A DNA stretch of 64,000 nucleotides. Origin: Silanimonas sp. (lineage in GTDB: Bacteria > Pseudomonadota > Gammaproteobacteria > Xanthomonadales > Xanthomonadaceae). Shown here one piece after another: positions 14,304-22,844 of the stretch. The position numbers and the translations under genes are program-made. The stretch covers positions 1 through 64,000 of the forward strand of contig BPKK01000013.1 in NCBI GenBank assembly GCA_026005095.1, written 5' to 3'. Numbering within the stretch: the stretch's first letter is position 1; every line of letters begins with the position of its first letter. The notes below the pieces were generated by a model, which searched no databases, was not told where the DNA came from, and saw only the letters and a list, made by a program, of their open reading frames with translations.

Positions 14304-14974
14304 TCGAACAGGTACTCAGCGCCGATGAGGTCGCCCATTTCCGCCAGCGCCTGCGCGCGGCCCGCTGGGTGGACGGGCGCGCCACCGCCGGGGCTCGCGC
14401 CGTGGCGGTGAAGCAGAACCTCCAGGTCGAGCGCGAAGATCCAGTGGGCCGGGAACTGGGTCAGGCCCTGCTTGCCCGGCTGGGCCGCCTACCGCTGTTC
14501 GTCTCGGCCTCGTTGGCCGAGCGCATCTGGCCGCCGGTGTTCAACGCCTACCGCGACGGCGGGCACTATGGTCTGCACAGCGATGCGGCGCTGATGCTGC
14601 TGCCCGGGGCCGAGCGCTCGCTGCGCAGCGATCTTTCCGCCACCCTGTTCCTCTCCTCTCCAGAGGAGTACGAGGGCGGCGAACTGGAGATCGAGACCAG
14701 CTTCGGCGCGCAGGCAGTGAAGCTTGCTGCCGGCGATATGGTGCTCTATCCATCGTCCAGCCTGCACCGGGTGACGCCGGTGACGGCCGGCGAGCGGGTC
14801 TGTGCCATCACCTGGATCCAGAGCGCGGTGGCCGATGCCTCGGCACGGGCGCTGCTGTTCGATCTCGACCAGGCGGTCCAGGCCCTGTCGGTGGGCCGGC
14901 CGGCGGACGACCCCGCCATCGACCGGCTGGTGCACGTCTACCAGAACTTGCTGCGGCGCTGGGCGGCCCCCTGA
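14291..14974 (+). CDS. piuC: PiuC/YbiX-type Fe(II)/2-oxoglutarate dioxygenase
   Basis: A 227-residue PKHD-type hydroxylase of the family induced by iron starvation and usually found beside Fiu- or PiuA-like receptors. The metal-binding HxD is in YGLHSDAAL and the distal His in SSLHRVTPV; the 2-oxoglutarate-binding Arg follows in the next segment (GERVCAITW). The C-terminal PKHD-associated helical domain is present. The substrate is not established in the family; siderophore modification is often proposed. The ATG at 14291 overlaps the end of the oxidase gene. Confidence 0.92.
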   Translation: MLTVIEQVLSADEVAHFRQRLRAARWVDGRATAGARAVAVKQNLQVEREDPVGRELGQALLARLGRLPLFVSASLAERIWPPVFNAYRDGGHYGLHSDAALMLLPGAERSLRSDLSATLFLSSPEEYEGGELEIETSFGAQAVKLAAGDMVLYPSSSLHRVTPVTAGERVCAITWIQSAVADASARALLFDLDQAVQALSVGRPADDPAIDRLVHVYQNLLRRWAAP

Positions 14975-15038
14975 GGCCCTGCCCGGAAGCTGCCCGCTCT
15001 GGCCGGCGCCACGGCAGGGCGGGGGTGGCTTCCGCCGT

Positions 15039-15044
15039 TACACT
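15039..15044 (+). promoter_or_regulatory. -10-like element upstream of glmS
   Basis: TACACT lies 36 nt before the glmS ATG in a GC-rich gap of 106 bases. It is one of the recurring TAxACT elements in this window. No strong -35 is visible. Confidence 0.35.
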
Positions 15045-15080
15045 AGGCGCCCTCCCCCCAAGCCTCGTGGAGCAGACAGG

Positions 15081-16907
<1,827 letters not shown>

Positions 16908-17018
16908 GCCGCCCGCCCGCGTTCCGAGACGAACGGCGCAGACCGGGGCGCGAGCGGTCTTGAAGGCCGCCGCGCCGTGGCGCTAGCGTGGAGCCGTGCG
17001 GACGCGAGGAGGTGGTAC

Positions 17019-17459
17019 ATGGTCGCGGCACGGTTCGAGCAGGGCAGCGCCCTCGCCCTCTGGCAGGGCCTGGTGGCAGAAGGCGAGGACTGCGCCGGCG
17101 TGCGCCTCTCCGAAACCACCGAGAGCTATCTCGTGTTCCTGCTGATGCAGCATCTGCGCGACGGCGCCCTCGCCGGGCGCGCCCTGGCCCTCGAATGGCT
17201 CTCGGCCCTGGAGCGCGTGGGCACGCTGCGGGCCGAGCAGCTGCGCGAGGTGGGCGACCGCAGCCTGCTGATTGCCGGCCTCTACCCGGGCCTGGCCGAG
17301 CGGCGACGGGTCGGGCGCGAGTATTACGTGCGCATTGGCGAGCTCGCCTACGACGGCGCGGCCGACAGCGCCCGCCGCTCGGAGCGCCCGCTGTTCGCCG
17401 AGCTGGCGGCCACGGTGCGCCCCCTGGTGCGGGTGCTGGCGGCCCTGCGCAAACGCTGA
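17019..17459 (+). CDS. conserved hypothetical protein (146 aa, alpha-helical)
   Basis: A small soluble protein predicted to be mostly helical, with no signal peptide or membrane segment. A conserved-looking core reads RLSETTESYLVFLLMQHL. A strong GAGGAGG ribosome binding site lies just before the ATG at 17019, which decides this start over a longer in-frame option at 16977. I do not recognise a named family. It lies 111 bases after glmS on the same strand; that gap holds no gene or obvious terminator. Confidence 0.75.
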   Translation: MVAARFEQGSALALWQGLVAEGEDCAGVRLSETTESYLVFLLMQHLRDGALAGRALALEWLSALERVGTLRAEQLREVGDRSLLIAGLYPGLAERRRVGREYYVRIGELAYDGAADSARRSERPLFAELAATVRPLVRVLAALRKR

Positions 17460-17522
17460 GCACCGCATACTTTGCGCCTGCCGGCGTTGACGGACCGGCT
17501 CGAGGCTGCTGCCATAGGCGCC

Positions 17523-18101
17523 ATGCGCATTTGTGTCTACGCCGCCTCGAGCGGCAAGGTCGATCCCGTCTACCTCGCCGCTGCCCGCGAGCTCGGCGCC
17601 ACCCTCGCGCGTGCCGGCTGTACCACGGTCTATGGCGGTGGTGGGCAGGGACTGATGGGGGCGCTGGCCGATGGCGCCCTCGCCGAGGGCGGCGAGGTCA
17701 TCGGCATCATCCCGAAGTTCATGGTCGAACTGGAATGGGGGCACCCTGGCGTCACCACGCTGGAACTGGTCGAGGACATGCGCGAGCGCAAGCACCGCCT
17801 GCTCACCGGCAGCGATGCAGTGGTGGCCCTGCCCGGCGGTTGCGGCACATTGGAGGAGCTGTTCGAGGCGATCACTCTCAAGCGCCTCGGCCTCTACTTC
17901 AACCCGATCGTGCTGCTCAGCGTGAACGGGTTCTACGAGGGATTGCAGGCCTTCATGGAGAAGGTGGTTTCCGAGCGTTTCATGAACCCGGAGCACGCCG
18001 CCATGTGGTCGCTGGTCGGGCGGGTGGACGAGGTGCTGCCGCGCATCCGTACCACCCCGCGCTGGCACGAAAACGCCCGCGACTACGCCGTGGTGCGCTG
18101 A
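17523..18101 (+). CDS. LOG-family nucleoside 5'-monophosphate phosphoribohydrolase
   Basis: A 192-residue TIGR00730/LOG-family (Rossmann-type) protein. Both family signatures are present: YGGGGQGLMG, and PGGCGTLEELFE, which carries catalytic residues that cleave the N-glycosidic bond of nucleotide monophosphates, including cytokinin ribotides and AMP. Such genes are common in non-plant-associated bacteria too, so a cytokinin role should not be assumed. The ATG at 17523 starts at the family N-terminus (MRICVYAASS); an upstream in-frame ATG would add 17 unrelated residues. A CATACT element lies at 17466-17471. Confidence 0.9.
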   Translation: MRICVYAASSGKVDPVYLAAARELGATLARAGCTTVYGGGGQGLMGALADGALAEGGEVIGIIPKFMVELEWGHPGVTTLELVEDMRERKHRLLTGSDAVVALPGGCGTLEELFEAITLKRLGLYFNPIVLLSVNGFYEGLQAFMEKVVSERFMNPEHAAMWSLVGRVDEVLPRIRTTPRWHENARDYAVVR

Positions 18102-18109
18102 GCGCTCCG

Positions 18110-18592
18110 TCAGAGCGTGTCGAGGAAGGCCCGCGCCAGCGCCTCGAGGCCGCGCTGGTCGTCGGCGTCGAAGCGGTCGGGCACCGGGCTGTCGATGTCG
18201 AGCACGCCGATGAGCGTCTCGCCGAGCAACAGCGGCACCACCACCTCCGAGCGCGAGGCCGAGTCGCAGGCGATGTGACCGGGGAAGGCGTCTACGTCCG
18301 GCACCACCTGGGTCTGGCGGGTGGCGGCAGCGGTGCCGCACACGCCCTTGCCGAGCGGGATGCGCACGCAGGCCGGCAGGCCCTGGAAGGGGCCGACCAC
18401 CAACTCCCTGCCGTCGAAGAAGTAGAAGCCCACCCAGTTGAGATCGGGCAGGGCATGGTAGACGAGGGCCGAGAGATTGGCGGCGTTGGCGATGCGGTCG
18501 CGCTCGCCGTGCATCAGCGCGCGCGCCTGTTCGACGAGTTGGGCGTACTGCTCGGGCTTGCTGCCCATGAGGGCGGTGGCGGTGAAGGACAT
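18110..18592 (-). CDS. msrC: free methionine-(R)-sulfoxide reductase (GAF domain)
   Basis: A 160-residue single-GAF protein that reduces free Met-R-sulfoxide, using thioredoxin. All three signature cysteines are visible: two in ACVRIPLGKGVCG and one in GHIACDSASRSE, matching E. coli MsrC Cys84, Cys94 and Cys118. The Met at 18592 (MSFTATAL) gives the family's normal N-terminus; the open frame extends to 18661 but adds a low-complexity Ala/Pro stretch. It converges with the LOG gene (9-base gap) and diverges from bioD. Confidence 0.92.
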   Translation of the reverse strand: MSFTATALMGSKPEQYAQLVEQARALMHGERDRIANAANLSALVYHALPDLNWVGFYFFDGRELVVGPFQGLPACVRIPLGKGVCGTAAATRQTQVVPDVDAFPGHIACDSASRSEVVVPLLLGETLIGVLDIDSPVPDRFDADDQRGLEALARAFLDTL

Positions 18593-18713
18593 GCGGGAAA
18601 CCGGGGCGGGCCGCGGCGCGGCCGGGGGTGCCACGATGGGGGCGGCACTCACGCTTGGCAAGCCTTGACGGTATCGCTGCCGTCTTCACCTGGGCATGGA
18701 CGAAAATACCGGT

Positions 18714-19400
18714 ATGTCCCAAGCCTTCTTCGTGACCGGCACCGACACCGGCGCCGGCAAGACCTTCACCAGTACCGTGCTCTTGCACGCCCTGCGCCAG
18801 CGCGGCCTGCGCGCGGTGGGCATGAAGCCGGTGGCCAGCGGCAGCGAACCTGGCCCCGAGGGCCTGCGCAACGAGGATGCGCTGGCGCTGCAGGCTGCCA
18901 GCGATCCTGCCCCCCCCTACACCCTGGTGAACCCCTGGGCCTTGCGCGAACCGACGGCACCGGAGATCGCCGCCCGCCTCGACGGCGTACAGGTGGATCT
19001 GCCGCCGATCGCGGCGGCATTCGCACAGCTTGCGGCGCAGGCCGACGTGGTGCTGGTGGAGGGCGTGGGCGGCTTCCTCGCGCCGATCCGCGAAGGCCTC
19101 GACCAGTGCGAGCTGCCGCGTGCGCTGGGCTTGCCGGTGCTGCTGGTGGTGGGCCTCAAGCTTGGTTGCATCAACCACGCCCGGCTCACCCTCGAGGCCG
19201 TGCAGGCCCGCGGCTTTCCGGTGCTGGGCTGGATCGCCTCCGAGGTCGAGCCGACGATGCTCTACCCAGATGACTATTTCGAGGCCCTGAAGGCGGCGCT
19301 GCCGGTGCCCTGCCTCGGCCGCCTGCCGCATGCGCCGGGGACCGACCCGGCAACGCTTACCCGCCACCTCGCGCTGCCGCCGGAGTTCCCTGGGGGCTGA
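18714..19400 (+). CDS. bioD: dethiobiotin synthetase
   Basis: A 228-residue ATP-dependent carboxylase that closes the ureido ring of dethiobiotin in biotin synthesis. It opens MSQAFFVTGTDTGAGKT, containing the P-loop, followed by MKPVASG, and has the VEGVGGFLAPI motif near residue 115. An in-frame ATG six codons upstream exists, but 18714 matches the family start. No other bio gene is nearby. Confidence 0.95.
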   Translation: MSQAFFVTGTDTGAGKTFTSTVLLHALRQRGLRAVGMKPVASGSEPGPEGLRNEDALALQAASDPAPPYTLVNPWALREPTAPEIAARLDGVQVDLPPIAAAFAQLAAQADVVLVEGVGGFLAPIREGLDQCELPRALGLPVLLVVGLKLGCINHARLTLEAVQARGFPVLGWIASEVEPTMLYPDDYFEALKAALPVPCLGRLPHAPGTDPATLTRHLALPPEFPGG

Positions 19401-19422
19401 TCGCGGATGGCGCGAGGCGCCT

Positions 19423-19794
19423 TTAGCCGAGGCGCAGGGTGGCGCGGTCGCCCGAGGCCGGGCGGAACACCGAGACCTGCACCAAGAGCGGAAGGGCCGG
19501 TGCCAGCGCGCGGGCGATGAAGCCGCAGAGGTTCTCCAGCGTGGCCGGGCCGATGCCTTCCACCTCATCGAGGAAGCGGTGATCGAGGCGCTCGCGCAGG
19601 GCCGCGAGCTCGCGGCGCACGAGGCCCAGATCCATCACCATGCCGGTGGCCGGATCGGGCTCGCCGCGCAGCGTGATCTCGGCATGGTAGGTGTGGCCGT
19701 GGATGCGCCGGCTGGCCTCGCTTTCGCCCTCGACGTAGCGACGCAGGGTGTGCGCGGCCTCGAAATAGAAGGACTGGGTGAGTTCGATGGGCAT
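19423..19794 (-). CDS. 6-pyruvoyl-tetrahydropterin synthase/QueD-like protein lacking catalytic residues
   Basis: A 123-residue protein of the PTPS/QueD fold. The zinc-binding histidines are present (His15 in FEAAH, His32 and His34 in IHGH), as is the Asp-His pair in LDHRFLDEV. However, Ser28 occupies the position of the catalytic Cys of E. coli QueD, and the C-terminal stretch VSVFRPASG lacks the conserved Glu. It may therefore be a divergent subfamily with different chemistry rather than a 6-carboxy-tetrahydropterin synthase. The Met at 19794 fits the family; 19830 is an alternative. No other queuosine genes are nearby. Confidence 0.75.
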   Translation of the reverse strand: MPIELTQSFYFEAAHTLRRYVEGESEASRRIHGHTYHAEITLRGEPDPATGMVMDLGLVRRELAALRERLDHRFLDEVEGIGPATLENLCGFIARALAPALPLLVQVSVFRPASGDRATLRLG

Positions 19795-19882
19795 GGCGAG
19801 CGGGATCGGCGGCGAGGCATAGTGTGCCATGCAGGGGCGGCGAAGCCTGTAAAGCGGCTAAGCATCTGGCAGGTCTTTCTTC

Positions 19883-20308
19883 AGACTGGCTTTGGCCATC
19901 GACGTCCAGGGCAGCATCCGCTCCAGCCGGGTCATCGATGTTCTCTCGCGTCTGGTGAGCCTGCACGGCGCACCGCGCTACCTGAGGTCGGACAACGGCC
20001 CCGAGTTCGTCAGCCATGCCATCCTGAAGTGGCTGCGACAGGCGGGCATCGAGACCGCGCTGATCGATCCCAGGAAGCCTTGGCAGAATGGCACTGCCGA
20101 GAGCCTGAACGGGAAGTTCCGTGACGAGTGCCTCAGCATGGAATGGTTCCGGAACCGGATCGAGGCCCGAGCGATCATCGAGACGTGGCGACGCCACTAC
20201 AACGAGGATCGGCCGCATTCGAGCCTCGGCTACCGGACGCCGAAACAGTTCAAGGACGAGTTCCAGCAGCAACAACCTGCATCAACCCACCGAGCCATCC
20301 TCAACTAA
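19883..20308 (+). pseudogene. IS3-family transposase (OrfB), 5'-truncated, element A
   Basis: The C-terminal part (about 138 residues) of an IS3-family DDE transposase, probably of the IS407 group. The second catalytic Asp is in LRSDNGPEF and the Glu in NGTAESLNGKF, followed by the usual RPHSSLGYRTP tail. The first catalytic Asp and everything before it are missing, along with OrfA, so no active enzyme can be made. The coding sequence enters from upstream without a start codon in the homologous frame. Confidence 0.85.
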
Positions 20309-20337
20309 TCGGTGGTCCGAAAAAACCCGGCAGGTCA

Positions 20338-20769
20338 ATCGACGAATACACCTGCGAATGCCTGGCCATCGAGGTCGGGGCTAGTAGCCTGCGGGCGCAG
20401 GACGTCATCCTGATGCTGTCGAGGCTGTTGCGGATCAAATCGGCCTATGTCCGGTCGGATACCGGCGCTGAGTTCAGCGCGGCGAAGGTCATGCGCTGGC
20501 TACGGGACGCAGCGATCGATCCTGCCTTTATCGCGCCGGGCATCCTGTGGCAGAACGGTTTCGTCGAGAGCTTCAACGGCAAGCTGCGGGACGAGCTGCT
20601 GAACCGGGAGTGGTTTCGGAGCCGAGCGAAGGCCAGACTCCTGATCGAGCGCTGGCGGCAGTTCTACAACGAGAAGCGCCCGCATAGCGCCCATCGCTAC
20701 AAACCGCCGGCCAGCATCCGCAGGGCCTGGCGGGAACCCGATACCATCCACCCCGGGCTCACTGGCTGA
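20338..20769 (+). pseudogene. IS3-family transposase (OrfB), 5'-truncated, element B
   Basis: A second IS3-family transposase C-terminus (about 143 residues), clearly different from element A. It resumes at IDEYTCECLAIEV, keeps the second catalytic Asp in VRSDTGAEFS and the Glu in NGFVESFNGKLRDE, and ends in a normal RPHSAHRYKPP tail. Its N-terminal half, including the first catalytic Asp, is absent. It starts exactly where element A's terminal repeat ends, which suggests interruption by element A. Confidence 0.82.
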
Positions 20770-20818
20770 TTGGCTACGAGTTCCATACTCAGGTCAGAAT
20801 CAGCAGGATAGCGCGATC

Positions 20819-21601
20819 ATGAAAATTGCCAGCTGGAACGTCAATTCCCTCAACGCCCGGCAGGCGCATCTGCTGGCCTGGCTCGGCTCGCGCCGCCCCG
20901 ACGTGGTGGCTCTGCAGGAGACCAAGCTCGAGGACCACCGCTTCCCCGACGCCGAGCTTGCCGCCGCCGGCTACCGCTCGGTATTCGCCGGGCAGAAGAC
21001 CTACAACGGCGTGGCCCTCCTCGCCCGCAGTGAGGCCGGCCTGGTGCCGGAGGAGGTGCAGGTGGGTATCCCGGGCTTCGAAGACGAGCAGAAGCGGGTG
21101 ATCGCGGCGACGGTCGGCGGTGTCCGCATCGTCAATCTGTACGTAGTGAACGGCCAGGCCGTGGGCAGCGAGAAATACGACTACAAGCTGCGATTCCTCG
21201 AGGCCCTGCACGGCTGGCTTGCCGAAGAGCTCCGCCGCCACCCGGCGCTGGTGGTGCTGGGCGACTTCAACATCGCCCCGGATGAGCGCGACGTGCACGA
21301 TCCCGTGGTCTGGAACGAGGACAGCATCCTCACGTCCCGCGCCGAGCGCGCGGCCCTGCGCCGTCTGTTCGCGCTCGGCCTCGTCGACAGCTACCGGGCC
21401 TTGCAGCCGGAGGGCGCCGACTTCAGCTGGTGGGACTACCGTGCCGCCGGCTTCCGCCGCAACCTCGGCTTGCGCATCGACCTCGTGCTGCTTTCGCAGG
21501 ACCTGCTACCGCGCTGCACCGAGGCCCTGATCGACCGCGAGCCGCGCACCTGGGAGCGGCCCAGCGACCATGCCCCGGTGATGGTGGACCTCCAGCCCTA
21601 G
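20819..21601 (+). CDS. xthA: exodeoxyribonuclease III
   Basis: A 260-residue AP endonuclease/3'-5' exonuclease of base-excision repair, in the EEP (exonuclease-endonuclease-phosphatase) superfamily. It opens MKIASWNVNSLNAR and carries LQETKLED (metal-binding Glu), LGDFNIAPDERDVHDP (active-site Asp and Asn) and the C-terminal SDHAPVMVDL (catalytic His). A weak AGGAT ribosome binding site precedes the ATG. It lies just downstream of the IS remnants and is intact. Confidence 0.96.
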   Translation: MKIASWNVNSLNARQAHLLAWLGSRRPDVVALQETKLEDHRFPDAELAAAGYRSVFAGQKTYNGVALLARSEAGLVPEEVQVGIPGFEDEQKRVIAATVGGVRIVNLYVVNGQAVGSEKYDYKLRFLEALHGWLAEELRRHPALVVLGDFNIAPDERDVHDPVVWNEDSILTSRAERAALRRLFALGLVDSYRALQPEGADFSWWDYRAAGFRRNLGLRIDLVLLSQDLLPRCTEALIDREPRTWERPSDHAPVMVDLQP

Positions 21602-21619
21602 CCGGCCGGCGCGGCGGCT

Positions 21620-22716
21620 TCAGCGCCGCGCCTGGTAGAAGGCCTCTTCCGAGACCGAGTGCCAAGCCTGGGCCTGAGCGCGGAAGGCGCGCATCGAGTC
21701 GTACACGCGGCGGGCGAAGGGATCGGCGCCGGCCAGCGCCTCCAGCACCTCGTCGGCGGCGCGCTTGAGCGCCACCAGCACGTCCTCGGGCAGGCGCCGC
21801 AGCTGCGCGCCATGCTCGCGCACCAGAAGGTCGAGGGCCTGCTGGTTGCGGGCGGTGTACTCGGCCAGCATCTCGTCGTTCACCGCTGCGCAGCAAGCCT
21901 CGATGATCGCCTTCAGGTCATCCGGCAGGGCATCGAAGGCCGGCTTGTGGAACATCGCCTCGAGCGTGGGGCCGGGCTCCTGCCAGCCGGGGTAGTAGGC
22001 GTACTTCGCCACCCGGTGCAGGCCGAAGGCGAGATCGTTGTACGGGCCCACCCATTCCGCGGCGTCGATGGCGCCGCTTTGCAGGCTGGTGAAGATCTCG
22101 GCCCCGGGCAGGTTCACCGGCACCGCGCCGAGCGCCTGCATCACATCGCCGCCGAGGCCGGGGATGCGCATCTTCAGGCCTCGGAGGTCGGCCACGCCCG
22201 CGATGGGTTTTCGGAACCAGCCGGCCAGCTGCACTCCGGTGTTGCCGGCGGGGAAGGGCACCAGGTTGAAGGGCGCGTACAGCTCGCGCCACAGCTCCAG
22301 CCCGCCGCCGAAGCGCAGCCAGGCGGTCATCTCCTGGGCATTGAGACCGAAGGGCACGGCACAGAAGAAGGGCGCGGCTGCGGCCTTGCCGCGCCAGTAG
22401 TAGGCGGCGCTATGGCCAATCTCGGCGGTGCCGCGGCTCACCGCGTCGAAGACCTCGAAGGGCGGCACCAGCTCGCCGGAGCCGAACACCTTCACCGTGA
22501 TGCGCCCGCCGGTGGCCTGGGTGATGCGCTCGGCGAGCTTCGCCGCGCCGGTGCCGAGGCCGGGGAAGTTGGTGGGCCAGCTGGTCACCATCTTCCACTG
22601 CAGCCGCACCTCGCTGGCGCCGCCGCTGGCCCCGCTTCCACCGGGCGCGCAGGCCGCCAGCCCGGCCGCTGCCGCTCGCCAGTCCCTGCGCCCCGCAGCA
22701 CATCACGTCGCTTCAT
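21620..22716 (-). CDS. dctP: TRAP transporter substrate-binding protein, Tat lipoprotein (frameshifted as read)
   Basis: A DctP-family periplasmic binding protein. The mature part is intact (from about 22609) and has typical segments such as VTSWPTNFPGLGTGA, AGNTGVQLAGWFRKP, GLKMRIPGLGGDV and AAEWVGPYNDLA. The N-terminus is split over frames: MKRRDVLRGA begins at 22716, and a lipobox-like LAAC lies in another frame. Removing one G near 22692 and one G near 22684 joins them into a continuous twin-arginine lipoprotein signal. The gene is about 14 kb from the dctQM permease genes. The ligand is unknown; this subfamily often binds keto or hydroxy carboxylates. Confidence 0.82.
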
Positions 22717-22808
22717 GGCTCCTCCTCACCGAAGACCTCGCCTTGGAGTGTAACAACGGGCGGCCTGGCCCCTGGGACGGCTTGCGTTGCACCGCCGGAC
22801 GGGCGGCG

Positions 22809-22814
22809 TAGGAT
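22809..22814 (+). promoter_or_regulatory. -10-like element upstream of the Ser/Thr kinase gene
   Basis: TAGGAT lies 30 nt before the ATG at 22845, at the distance typical of the recurring TA-x-x-x-T elements in this window. The 128-base gap between the divergent dctP and kinase genes holds nothing else that I recognise. Confidence 0.3.
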
Positions 22815-22844
22815 TTGCCCATCCCCCCTCGCGGACGCGTCGCC

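Larger units (their letters stand above)
19860..20769 (+). mobile_element. nested remnants of two IS3-family insertion sequences
   Basis: Two different truncated IS3-family transposase genes lie head to tail. The first ends normally, and its right end ...CCCGGCAGGTCA (to 20337) looks like an IS3-family terminal repeat ending in CA. The coding sequence of the second begins immediately after that, in mid-gene, as if the first element had inserted into the second and later lost its left part. The left boundary (about 19855-19885) is not sharply defined. Base composition is less GC-rich than the flanks. Confidence 0.75.

Noticed and set aside
16908-17018. glmS ribozyme or regulatory RNA near glmS
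   Set aside because: The ribozyme acts in the 5' leader of Gram-positive glmS; neither the 106-base leader nor this 3' gap shows its conserved core.
17523-18101. Cytokinin synthesis gene indicating plant association
   Set aside because: LOG-family hydrolases are widespread in bacteria without plant contact, and no ipt or other hormone gene is nearby.
16983-19568. An 861-codon minus-strand frame
   Set aside because: It covers real plus-strand genes (LOG-family, bioD) and msrC in a different frame; no protein family is recognisable.
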